From positions 48,024,501 through 48,088,500 of the forward strand of contig CP136890.1 in assembly GCA_034359265.1 (NCBI GenBank): a stretch of DNA of 64,000 bases. Reading direction: 5' to 3'. Both the position numbers and the translations under genes were made by a program. Below the pieces are notes generated by a model. It was not told the origin of the DNA. It saw nothing but the letters and a program-made list of their open reading frames with translations, and made no database searches. Shown one piece after another: positions 40,001 to 51,816 of the stretch. How positions within the stretch are numbered: position 1 is the first letter of the stretch; the number at the start of each line of letters is the position of its first letter. Source of the stretch: Canna indica. Lineage: Eukaryota > Streptophyta > Magnoliopsida > Zingiberales > Cannaceae.

Positions 40001-40742
40001 AACAACCAGAAATCTGAGTCCCGGGCGACTCCAGAACATTCACTGTGATGGGAGAAGTTGTTAATCGAGTTATTTTTGACCGACTAATGCAAAGAATTAC
40101 ACGCTTTTCGAACAGAATGTTGAACGAAGCCTACTGATTGAACTTTCGGGTATCGACTTGAAACGACCAGAAATCTGAGTCCCGGGCGACTCCAGATCAT
40201 TCACTGTGATGGGAGAAGTTGTTAATCGAGTTATTTTTTACCGACTAATGCAAAGAATTACACGCTTTTTCGAACAGAATGCTGAAAGAAGCCTACTGAT
40301 TGAATTTTCGGCTATCGACTCGAAAAGACCAGAAATCTGAGTCCCGGGCGACTCCAGATCATTCACTGTGATGGGAGATGTTGTTAATCGAGTTATTTTT
40401 GACCGACTAATGCAACGAATTACACGCTTTTCGAACAGAATGCTGAACGAAGCCTACTGATTGAACTTTCGGGTATCGACTCGAAATGACCAGAAATCTG
40501 AGTCCCGGGCAACTCCAGAACATTCACTGTGATGGGAGAAGTTGTTAATCGAGTTATTTTTGACCGACTAGTGCAAAGAATTACACGCTTTTTCGAACAG
40601 AATGCTGAACGAAGCCTACTGATTGAACTTTCGGGTATCGACTCGAAACGACCAGAAATCTGAGTCCCGGGCGACTCCAGATCATTCACTGTGATGGGAG
40701 AAGTTGTTAATCGAGTTATTTTTGACAGACTAATGCAACGAA
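37064..40742 (+). repeat. 3679-bp unit, long copy
   Basis: The markers ATTACATGCTTTTCG, GAAGCTTACTG (near 37257), CGACAAGAAATC (near 37292) and AATGTTGAAAGAAGC (near 37891) recur 3679 bp downstream. The right half of the unit contains ATTTTTTACCGAC and TTTTCGGCTATCG (40311), which recur at an offset of 2710 bp. The change of offset shows that the second copy lacks 969 bp. Confidence 0.86.
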
Positions 40743-43452
40743 TTACATGCTTTTCGAACAGAATGCTGAACGAAGCCTACTGATTGAACTTTCGGGTATC
40801 GACTCGAAACGACCAGAAATCTGAGTCCCGGGCGACTCTAGAACATTCACTGTGATGGGAGAAGTTGTTAATCGAGTTATTTTTGACCGACTAGTGCAAA
40901 GAATTACACGCTTTTTCGAACAGAATGCTGAACGAAGCTTACTGATTGAACTTTCGGGTATCGACTCGAAACGACAAGAAATCTGAGTCCCGGGCGACTC
41001 CAGATCATTCACTGTGATGGGAGATGTTGTTAATCGAGTTATTTTTGACCGACTAATGCAACGAATTACACGCTTTTCGAACAGAATGCTGAACGAAGCC
41101 TACTGATTGAACTTTCGGGTATCGACTCGAAATGACCAGAAATCTGAGTCCCGGGCAACTCCAGAACATTCACTGTGATGGGAGAAGTTGTTAATCGAGT
41201 TATTTTTGACCGACTAGTGCAAAGAATTACACGCTTTTTCGAACAGAATGCTGAACGAAGCCTACTGATTGAATTTTCGGGTATCGACTCGAAACGACCA
41301 GAAATCTGAGTCCCGGGCGACTCCAGATCATTCACTGTGATGGGAGAAGTTGTTAATCGAGTTATTTTTGACCGACTAATGCAAAGAATTACACGCTTTT
41401 CGAACAGAATGTTGAACGAAGCCTACTGATTGAACTTTCGGGTATCGACTCGAAACGACCAGAAATCTGAGTCCCGGGCGACTCCAGATCATTCACTGTG
41501 ATGGGAGAAGTTGTTAATCGAGTTATTTTTGACCGACTAATGCAAAGAATTACACGCTTTTTCGAACAGAATGTTGAAAGAAGCCTACTGATTGAATTTT
41601 CGGGTATCGACTCGAAAAGACCAGAAATCTGTGTCCCGGGCGACTCCAGATCATTCACTGTGATGGGAGAAGTTGTTAATCGAGTTATTTTTGACAGACT
41701 AATGCAAAGAATTGCAAGATTTTTCGAATAGAATCTTGAACTTTCGGGTATCGACTCGAAACGACCAGAAATCTGAGTCCCGGGCGACTCCAGATCATTC
41801 AATGTGATGAGAGAAGTTATTAATCGAGTTATTTTTGACCTACTAATGCAAAGAATTACACGCTTTTTCGAACAGAATGCTGAACGAAGCCTACTGATTG
41901 AACTTTCGGGTATTGACTCGAAACGGCCAGAAATCTGAGTCCCGGGCGACTCCAGATCATTCACTGTGATGGGAGATGTTGTTAATCGAGTTATTTTTGA
42001 CCGACTAATGCAACGAATTTCACGCTTTTCGAACAGAATGCTGAACGAAGCCTACTGATTGAACTTTCGGGTATCGACTCGAAACGACCAGAAATCTGAG
42101 TCCCGGGCGACTCCAGATCATTCACTGTGATGGGAGAAGTTGTTAATCGAGTTATTTTTGACCGACTAATGCAAAGAATTACACGCTTTTTCGAACAGAA
42201 TGTTGAAAGAAGCCTACTGATTGAATTTTCGGGTATCGACTCGAAAAGACCAGAAATCTGAGTCCCGGGCGACTCCAGATCATTCACTGTGATGGGAGAT
42301 GTTGTTAACCGAGTTATTTTTGACCGACTAATGCAACGATTTACACGCTTTTCGAACAGAATGCTGAACGAAGCCTACTGATTGAACTTTCGGGTATCGA
42401 CTCGAAACGACCAGAAATCTGTGTCCCGGGCGACTCCAGATCATTCACTGTGATGGGAGAAGTTGTTAATCGAGTTATTTTTGACAGACTAATGCGAAGA
42501 ATTGCAAGATTTTTCGAATAGAATCTTGAACTTTCGGGTATCGACTCGAAACGACCAGAAATCTGAGTCCCGGGCGACTCCAGATCATTCACTGTGATGG
42601 GAGAAGTTGTTAATCGAGTTATTTTTGACCGACTAATGCAAAGAATTACACGCTTTTCGAACAGAATGCTGAACGAAGCCTACTGATTGAACTTTCGGGT
42701 ATCGACTCGAAACAACCAGAAATCTGAGTCCCGGGCGACTCCAGAACATTCACTGTGATGGGAGAAGTTGTTAATCGAGTTATTTTTGACCGACTAATGC
42801 AAAGAATTACACGCTTTTCGAACAGAATGTTGAACGAAGCCTACTGATTGAACTTTCGGGTATCGACTTGAAACGACCAGAAATCTGAGTCCCGGGCGAC
42901 TCCAGATCATTCACTGTGATGGGAGAAGTTGTTAATCGAGTTATTTTTTACCGACTAATGCAAAGAATTACACGCTTTTTCGAACAGAATGCTGAAAGAA
43001 GCCTACTGATTGAATTTTCGGCTATCGACTCGAAAAGACCAGAAATCTGAGTCCCGGGCGACTCCAGATCATTCACTGTGATGGGAGATGTTGTTAATCG
43101 AGTTATTTTTGACCGACTAATGCAACGAATTACACGCTTTTCGAACAGAATGCTGAACGAAGCCTACTGATTGAACTTTCGGGTATCGACTCGAAATGAC
43201 CAGAAATCTGAGTCCCGGGCAACTCCAGAACATTCACTGTGATGGGAGAAGTTGTTAATCGAGTTATTTTTGACCGACTAGTGCAAAGAATTACACGCTT
43301 TTTCGAACAGAATGCTGAACGAAGCCTACTGATTGAACTTTCGGGTATCGACTCGAAACGACCAGAAATCTGAGTCCCGGGCGACTCCAGATCATTCACT
43401 GTGATGGGAGAAGTTGTTAATCGAGTTATTTTTGACCGACTAATGCAAAGAA
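40743..43452 (+). repeat. 2710-bp shortened copy of the 3679-bp unit
   Basis: The left part up to about 42.08 kb matches 37064-38400 at +3679. The right part matches about 39.37-40.74 kb at +2710. The join falls inside the monomer at about 42.0-42.2 kb, between GAATTTCACGC and AATGTTGAAAG. The 969-bp difference equals six monomers (three 161+162 dimers), as expected for unequal exchange in register. Confidence 0.85.
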
Positions 43453-44404
43453 TTACATGCTTTTCGAACAGAATGTTGAACGAAGCCTACTGATTGAACT
43501 TTCGGGTATCGACTCGAAACCACCAGAAATCTGAGTCCCGGGCGACTCCAGATCATTCACTGTGATGGGAGAAGTTGTTAATCGAGTTATTTTTGACCGA
43601 CTAATGCAAAGAATTACACGCTTTTTCGAACAGAATGCTGAAAGAAGCCTACTGATTGAATTTTCGTGTATCGACTCGAAAAGACCAGAAATCTGTGTCC
43701 CGGGCGACTCCAGATCATTCACTGTGATGGGAGATGTTGTTAATCGAGTTATTTTTGACCGACTAATGCAACGAATTACACGCTTTTCGAACAGAATGCT
43801 GAACGAAGCCTACTGATTGAACTTTCGGGTATCGACTCGAAATGACCAGAAATCTGAGTCCCGGGCAACTCCAGAACATTCACTGTGATGGGAGAAGTTG
43901 TTAATCGAGTTATTTTTGACCGACTAGTGCAAAGAATTACACGCTTTTTCGAACAGAATGCTGAACGAAGCCTACTGATTGATCTTTCGGGTATCGACTC
44001 GAAACGACCAGAAATCTGAGTCCCGGGCGACTCCAGATCATTCACTGTGATGGGAGAAGTTGTTAATCGAGTTATTTTTGACCGACAAATGCAAAGAATT
44101 ACACGCTTTTTCGAACAGAATGCTGAACGAAGCCTACTGATTGAACTTTCGGGTATCGACTCGAAACGACCAGAAATCTGAGTCCCGGGCGACTCCAGAT
44201 CATTCACTGTGATGGGAGAAGTTGTTAATCGAGTTATTTTTGACAGACTAATGCAAAGAATTGCAAGATTTTTCGAATAGAATCTTGAACTTTCGGGTAT
44301 CGACTCGAAACGACCAGAAATCTGAGTCCCGGGCGACTCCAGATCATTCACTGTGATGGGAGAAGTTGTTAATCGAGTTATTTTTGACCGACTAATGCAA
44401 AGAA

Positions 44405-46001
44405 TTACACGCTTTTCGAACAGAATGCTGAACGAAGCCTACTGATTGAACTTTCGGGTATCGACTCGAAACGACCAGAAATCTGAGTCCCGGGCGACTC
44501 CAGATCATTCACTGTGATGGGAGAAGTTGTTAATCGAGTTATTTTTGACAGACTAATGCAAAGAATTGCAAGATTTTTCGAATAGAATCTTGAACTTTCG
44601 GGTATCGACTCGAAACGACCAGAAATCTGAGTCCCGGGCGACTCCAGATCATTCACTGTGATGGGAGAAGTTGTTAATCGAGTTATTTTTGACCGACTAA
44701 TGCAAAGAATTACACGCTTTTCGAACAGAATGCTGAACGAAGCCTACTGATTGAACTTTCGGGTATCGACTCGAAACGACCAGAAATCTGAGTCCCGGGC
44801 GACTCCAGAACATTCACTGTGATGGGAGAAGTTGTTAATCGAGTTATTTTTGACCGACTAATGCAAAGAATTACACGCTTTTCGAACAGAATGTTGAACG
44901 AAGCCTACTGATTGAACTTTCGGGTATCGACTTGAAACGACCAGAAATCTGAGTCCCGGGCGACTCCAGATCATTCACTGTGATGGGAGAAGTTGTTAAT
45001 CGAGTTATTTTTTACCGACTAATGCAAAGAATTACACGCTTTTTCGAACAGAATGCTGAAAGAAGCCTACTGATTGAATTTTCGGCTATCGACTCGAAAA
45101 GACCAGAAATCTGAGTCCCGGGCGACTCCAGATCATTCACTGTGATGGGAGATGTTGTTAATCGAGTTATTTTTGACCGACTAATGCAACGAATTACACG
45201 CTTTTCGAACAGAATGCTGAACGAAGCCTACTGATTGAACTTTCGGGTATCGACTCGAAATGACCAGAAATCTGAGTCCCGGGCAACTCCAGAACATTCA
45301 CTGTGATGGGAGAAGTTGTTAATCGAGTTATTTTTGACCGACTAGTGCAAAGAATTACACGCTTTTTCGAACAGAATGCTGAACGAAGCCTACTGATTGA
45401 ACTTTCGGGTATCGACTCGAAACGACCAGAAATCTGAGTCCCGGGCGACTCCAGATCATTCACTGTGATGGGAGAAGTTGTTAATCGAGTTATTTTTGAC
45501 CGACTAATGCAAAGAATTACATGCTTTTCGAACAGAATGTTGAACGAAGCCTACTGATTGAACTTTCGGGTATCGACTCGAAACCACCAGAAATCTGAGT
45601 CCCGGGCGACTCCAGATCATTCACTGTGATGGGAGAAGTTGTTAATCGAGTTATTTTTGACCGACTAATGCAAAGAATTACACGCTTTTTCGAACAGAAT
45701 GCTGAAAGAAGCCTACTGATTGAATTTTCGTGTATCGACTCGAAAAGACCAGAAATCTGTGTCCCGGGCGACTCCAGATCATTCACTGTGATGGGAGATG
45801 TTGTTAATCGAGTTATTTTTGACCGACTAATGCAACGAATTACACGCTTTTTCGAACAGAATGCTGAAAGAAGCCTACTGATTGAATTTTCGTGTATCGA
45901 CTCGAAAAGACCAGAAATCTGTGTCCCGGGCGACTCCAGATCATTCACTGTGATGGGAGATGTTGTTAATCGAGTTATTTTTGACCGACTAATGCAACGA
46001 A
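44405..46001 (+). repeat. 1597-bp tandem duplication, copy 1
   Basis: Offset of 1597 bp holds for 44405/46002, 45194/46791 and 45517/47114. The TTTTCGGCTATCG monomer (45085 and 46682) and the ACATGCTTTTCG plus GAAACCACCAG monomer are shared. Confidence 0.83.
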
Positions 46002-47598
46002 TTACACGCTTTTCGAACAGAATGCTGAACGAAGCCTACTGATTGAACTTTCGGGTATCGACTCGAAACGACCAGAAATCTGAGTCCCGGGCGACTCCAG
46101 ATCATTCACTGTGATGGGAGAAGTTGTTAATCGAGTTATTTTTGACAGACTAATGCAAAGAATTGCAAGATTTTTCGAATAGAATCTTGAACTTTCGGGT
46201 ATCGACTCGAAACGACCAGAAATCTGAGTCCCGGGCGACTCCAGATCATTCACTGTGATGGGAGAAGTTGTTAATCGAGTTATTTTTGACCGACTAATGC
46301 AAAGAATTACACGCTTTTCGAACAGAATGCTGAACGAAGCCTACTGATTGAACTTTCGGGTATCGACTCGAAACGACCAGAAATCTGAGTCCCGGGCGAC
46401 TCCAGAACATTCACTGTGATGGGAGAAGTTGTTAATCGAGTTATTTTTGACCGACTAATGCAAAGAATTACACGCTTTTCGAACAGAATGTTGAACGAAG
46501 CCTACTGATTGAACTTTCGGGTATCGACTTGAAACGACCAGAAATCTGAGTCCCGGGCGACTCCAGATCATTCACTGTGATGGGAGAAGTTGTTAATCGA
46601 GTTATTTTTTACCGACTAATGCAAAGAATTACACGCTTTTTCGAACAGAATGCTGAAAGAAGCCTACTGATTGAATTTTCGGCTATCGACTCGAAAAGAC
46701 CAGAAATCTGAGTCCCGGGCGACTCCAGATCATTCACTGTGATGGGAGATGTTGTTAATCGAGTTATTTTTGACCGACTAATGCAACGAATTACACGCTT
46801 TTCGAACAGAATGCTGAACGAAGCCTACTGATTGAACTTTCGGGTATCGACTCGAAATGACCAGAAATCTGAGTCCCGGGCAACTCCAGAACATTCACTG
46901 TGATGGGAGAAGTTGTTAATCGAGTTATTTTTGACCGACTAGTGCAAAGAATTACACGCTTTTTCGAACAGAATGCTGAACGAAGCCTACTGATTGAACT
47001 TTCGGGTATCGACTCGAAACGACCAGAAATCTGAGTCCCGGGCGACTCCAGATCATTCACTGTGATGGGAGAAGTTGTTAATCGAGTTATTTTTGACCGA
47101 CTAATGCAAAGAATTACATGCTTTTCGAACAGAATGTTGAACGAAGCCTACTGATTGAACTTTCGGGTATCGACTCGAAACCACCAGAAATCTGAGTCCC
47201 GGGCGACTCCAGATCATTCACTGTGATGGGAGAAGTTGTTAATCGAGTTATTTTTGACCGACTAATGCAAAGAATTACACGCTTTTTCGAACAGAATGCT
47301 GAAAGAAGCCTACTGATTGAATTTTCGTGTATCGACTCGAAAAGACCAGAAATCTGTGTCCCGGGCGACTCCAGATCATTCACTGTGATGGGAGATGTTG
47401 TTAATCGAGTTATTTTTGACCGACTAATGCAACGAATTACACGCTTTTTCGAACAGAATGCTGAAAGAAGCCTACTGATTGAATTTTCGTGTATCGACTC
47501 GAAAAGACCAGAAATCTGTGTCCCGGGCGACTCCAGATCATTCACTGTGATGGGAGATGTTGTTAATCGAGTTATTTTTGACCGACTAATGCAACGAA
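46002..47598 (+). repeat. 1597-bp tandem duplication, copy 2
   Basis: Second copy, with similarity running on to about 48.0 kb. It contains two consecutive monomers with TTTTCGTGTATC, GTGTCCCGGG and GGGAGATGTTG, as copy 1 does. Confidence 0.82.
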
Positions 47599-49914
47599 TT
47601 ACACGCTTTTCGAACAGAATGCTGAACGAAGCCTACTGATTGAACTTTCGGGTATCGACTCGAAACGACCAGAAATCTGAGTCCCGGGCGACTCCAGATC
47701 ATTCACTGTGATGGGAGAAGTTGTTAATCGAGTTATTTTTGACAGACTAATGCAAAGAATTGCAAGATTTTTCGAATAGAATCTTGAACTTTCGGGTATC
47801 GACTCGAAACGACCAGAAATCTGAGTCCCGGGCGACTCCAGATCATTCACTGTGATGGGAGAAGTTGTTAATCGAGTTATTTTTGACCGACTAATGCAAA
47901 GAATTACACGCTTTTCGAACAGAATGCTGAACGAAGCCTACTGATTGAACTTTCGGGTATCGACTCGAAACGACCAGAAATCTGAGTCCCTGGCGACTCC
48001 AGATCATTCACTGTGATGGGAGAAGTTGTTAATCGAGTTATTTTTGACAGACTAATGCAAAGAATTGCAAGATTTTTCGAATAGAATCTTGAACTTTCGG
48101 GTATCGACTCGAAACGACCAGAAATCTGAGTCCCGGGCGACTCCAGATCATTCACTGTGATGGGAGAAGTTGTTAATCGAGTTATTTTTGACCGACTAAT
48201 GCAAAGAATTACACGCTTTTCGAACAGAATGCTGAACGAAGCCTACTGATTGAACTTTCGGGTATCGACTCGAAACGACCAGAAATCTGAGTCCCGGGCG
48301 ACTCCAGATCATTCACTGTGATGGGAGAAGTTGTTAATCGAGTTATTTTTGACAGACTAATGCAAAGAATTGCAAGATTTTTCGAATAGAATCTTGAACT
48401 TTCGGGTATCGACTCGAAACGACCAGAAATCTGAGTCCCGGGCGACTCCAGAACATTCACTGTGATGGGAGAAGTTGTTAATCGAGTTATTTTTGACCGA
48501 CTAATGCAAAGAATTACACGCTTTTCGAACAGAATGTTGAACGAAGCCTACTGATTGAACTTTCGGGTATCGACTTGAAACGACCAGAAATCTGAGTCCC
48601 GGGCGACTCCAGATCATTCACTGTGATGGGAGAAGTTGTTAATCGAGTTATTTTTTACCGACTAATGCAAAGAATTACACGCTTTTTCGAACAGAATGCT
48701 GAAAGAAGCCTACTGATTGAATTTTCGGCTATCGACTCGAAAAGACCAGAAATCTGAGTCCCGGGCGACTCCAGATCATTCACTGTGATGGGAGATGTTG
48801 TTAATCGAGTTATTTTTGACCGACTAATGCAACGAATTACACGCTTTTCGAACAGAATGCTGAACGAAGCCTACTGATTGAACTTTCGGGTATCGACTCG
48901 AAATGACCAGAAATCTGAGTCCCGGGCAACTCCAGAACATTCACTGTGATGGGAGAAGTTGTTAATCGAGTTATTTTTGACCGACTAGTGCAAAGAATTA
49001 CACGCTTTTTCGAACAGAATGCTGAACGAAGCCTACTGATTGAACTTTCGGGTATCGACTCGAAACGACCAGAAATCTGAGTCCCGGGCGACTCCAGATC
49101 ATTCACTGTGATGGGAGAAGTTGTTAATCGAGTTATTTTTGACCGACTAATGCAAAGAATTACATGCTTTTCGAACAGAATGTTGAACGAAGCCTACTGA
49201 TTGAACTTTCGGGTATCGACTCGAAACCACCAGAAATCTGAGTCCCGGGCGACTCCAGATCATTCACTGTGATGGGAGAAGTTGTTAATCGAGTTATTTT
49301 TGACCGACTAATGCAAAGAATTACACGCTTTTTCGAACAGAATGCTGAAAGAAGCCTACTGATTGAATTTTCGTGTATCGACTCGAAAAGACCAGAAATC
49401 TGTGTCCCGGGCGACTCCAGATCATTCACTGTGATGGGAGATGTTGTTAATCGAGTTATTTTTGACCGACTAATGCAACGAATTACACGCTTTTCGAACA
49501 GAATGCTGAACGAAGCCTACTGATTGAACTTTCGGGTATCGACTCGAAATGACCAGAAATCTGAGTCCCGGGCAACTCCAGAACATTCACTGTGATGGGA
49601 GAAGTTGTTAATCGAGTTATTTTTGACCGACTAGTGCAAAGAATTACACGCTTTTTCGAACAGAATGCTGAACGAAGCCTACTGATTGATCTTTCGGGTA
49701 TCGACTCGAAACGACCAGAAATCTGAGTCCCGGGCGACTCCAGATCATTCACTGTGATGGGAGAAGTTGTTAATCGAGTTATTTTTGACCGACAAATGCA
49801 AAGAATTACACGCTTTTTCGAACAGAATGCTGAACGAAGCCTACTGATTGATCTTTCGGGTATCGACTCGAAACGACCAGAAATCTGAGTCCCGGGCGAC
49901 TCCAGATCATTCAC
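47385..49914 (+). repeat. Duplicated segment, copy 1 (offset 4432 bp)
   Basis: It reappears at 51817-54346. Markers in the same order are the 305-bp dimer run, CCCTGGCG, TTTTCGGCTATCG (48728 and 53160), GAAACCACCAG, TTGATCTTTCGGG and GACCGACAAATGC. Confidence 0.83.
47599..48513 (+). repeat. Run of 305-bp dimers (161+144), three units
   Basis: Units begin near 47599, 47904 and 48209, each a 161-bp monomer followed by a 144-bp monomer. The middle unit has CCCTGGCG (47991). The whole run is copied at 52031-52945 with the same CCCTGGCG at 52423. This is the only place where the 144-bp class forms a regular dimer with the 161-bp class over several units. Confidence 0.85.
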
Positions 49915-51690
49915 TGTGATGGGAGAAGTTGTTAATCGAGTTATTTTTGACCGACTAATGCAAAGAATTACACGCTTTTCGAACAGAATGTTGAACGAAG
50001 CCTACTGATTGAACTTTCGGGTATCGACTTGAAACGACCAGAAATCTGAGTCCCGGGCGACTCCAGATCATTCACTGTGATGGGAGAAGTTGTTAATCGA
50101 GTTATTTTTGACAGACTAATGCAAAGAATTGCAAGATTTTTCGAATAGAATCTTGAACTTTCGGGTATCGACTCGAAACGACCAGAAATCTGAGTCCCGG
50201 GCGACTCCAGATCATTCACTGTGATGGGAGAAGTTGTTAATCGAGTTATTTTTGACCGACTAATGCAAAGAATTACACGCTTTTCGAACAGAATGCTGAA
50301 CGAAGCCTACTGATTGAACTTTCGGGTATCGACTCGAAACGACCAGAAATCTGAGTCCCTGGCGACTCCAGATCATTCACTGTGATGGGAGAAGTTGTTA
50401 ATCGAGTTATTTTTGACCGACTAATGCAAAGAATTACATGCTTTTCGAACAGAATGTTGAACGAAGCCTACTGATTGAACTTTCGGGTATCGACTCGAAA
50501 CCACCAGAAATCTGAGTCCCGGGCGACTCCAGATCATTCACTGTGATGGGAGAAGTTGTTAATCGAGTTATTTTTGACCGACTAATGCAAAGAATTACAC
50601 GCTTTTTCGAACAGAATGCTGAAAGAAGCCTACTGATTGAATTTTCGTGTATCGACTCGAAAAGACCAGAAATCTGTGTCCCGGGCGACTCCAGATCATT
50701 CACTGTGATGGGAGATGTTGTTAATCGAGTTATTTTTGACCGACTAATGCAACGAATTACACGCTTTTCGAACAGAATGCTGAACGAAGCCTACTGATTG
50801 AACTTTCGGGTATCGACTCGAAATGACCAGAAATCTGAGTCCCGGGCAACTCCAGAACATTCACTGTGATGGGAGAAGTTGTTAATCGAGTTATTTTTGA
50901 CCGACTAGTGCAAAGAATTACACGCTTTTTCGAACAGAATGCTGAACGAAGCCTACTGATTGATCTTTCGGGTATCGACTCGAAACGACCAGAAATCTGA
51001 GTCCCTGGCGACTCCAGATCATTCACTGTGATGGGAGAAGTTGTTAATCGAGTTATTTTTGACAGACTAATGCAAAGAATTGCAAGATTTTTCGAATAGA
51101 ATCTTGAACTTTCGGGTATCGACTCGAAACGACCAGAAATCTGAGTCCCGGGCGACTCCAGATCATTCACTGTGATGGGAGAAGTTGTTAATCGAGTTAT
51201 TTTTGACCGACTAATGCAAAGAATTACACGCTTTTCGAACAGAATGCTGAACGAAGCCTACTGATTGAACTTTCGGGTATCGACTCGAAACGACCAGAAA
51301 TCTGAGTCCCGGGCGACTCCAGAACATTCACTGTGATGGGAGAAGTTGTTAATCGAGTTATTTTTGACCGACTAATGCAAAGAATTACACGCTTTTTCGA
51401 ACAGAATGCTGAACGAAGCCTACTGATTGAACTTTCGGGTATCGACTCGAAACGACCAGAAATCTGAGTCCCGGGCGACTCCAGATCATTCACTGTGATG
51501 GGAGAAGTTGTTAATCGAGTTATTTTTGACCGACTAATGCAAAGAATTACATGCTTTTCGAACAGAATGTTGAACGAAGCCTACTGATTGAACTTTCGGG
51601 TATCGACTCGAAACCACCAGAAATCTGAGTCCCGGGCGACTCCAGATCATTCACTGTGATGGGAGAAGTTGTTAATCGAGTTATTTTTGA
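49915..51690 (+). repeat. Duplicated segment, copy 1 (offset 5204 bp)
   Basis: It reappears at about 55119-56894. Shared markers are GACTTGAAACGACC, CCCTGGCG at 50360/55564 and 51006/56210, and the AACTCCAGAACATTC dimer. The second copy has a private TTTCGTGTATCG in its 144-bp monomer near 56318. Confidence 0.82.
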
Positions 51691-51816
51691 CCGACTAATG
51701 CAAAGAATTACACGCTTTTCGAACAGAATGCTGAACGAAGCCTACTGATTGAACTTTCGGGTATCGACTCGAAACGACCAGAAATCTGAGTCCCGGGCGA
51801 CTCCAGATCATTCACT

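Noticed and set aside
45626..46042. 138-codon plus-strand frame with MGEVVNRVIFDRLMQRITRFFEQNAE-type repeats
   Set aside because: Same artefact on the other strand. It is open only where GAGTCC became GTGTCC and removed the TGA, so its occurrence tracks a point variant and not a gene.
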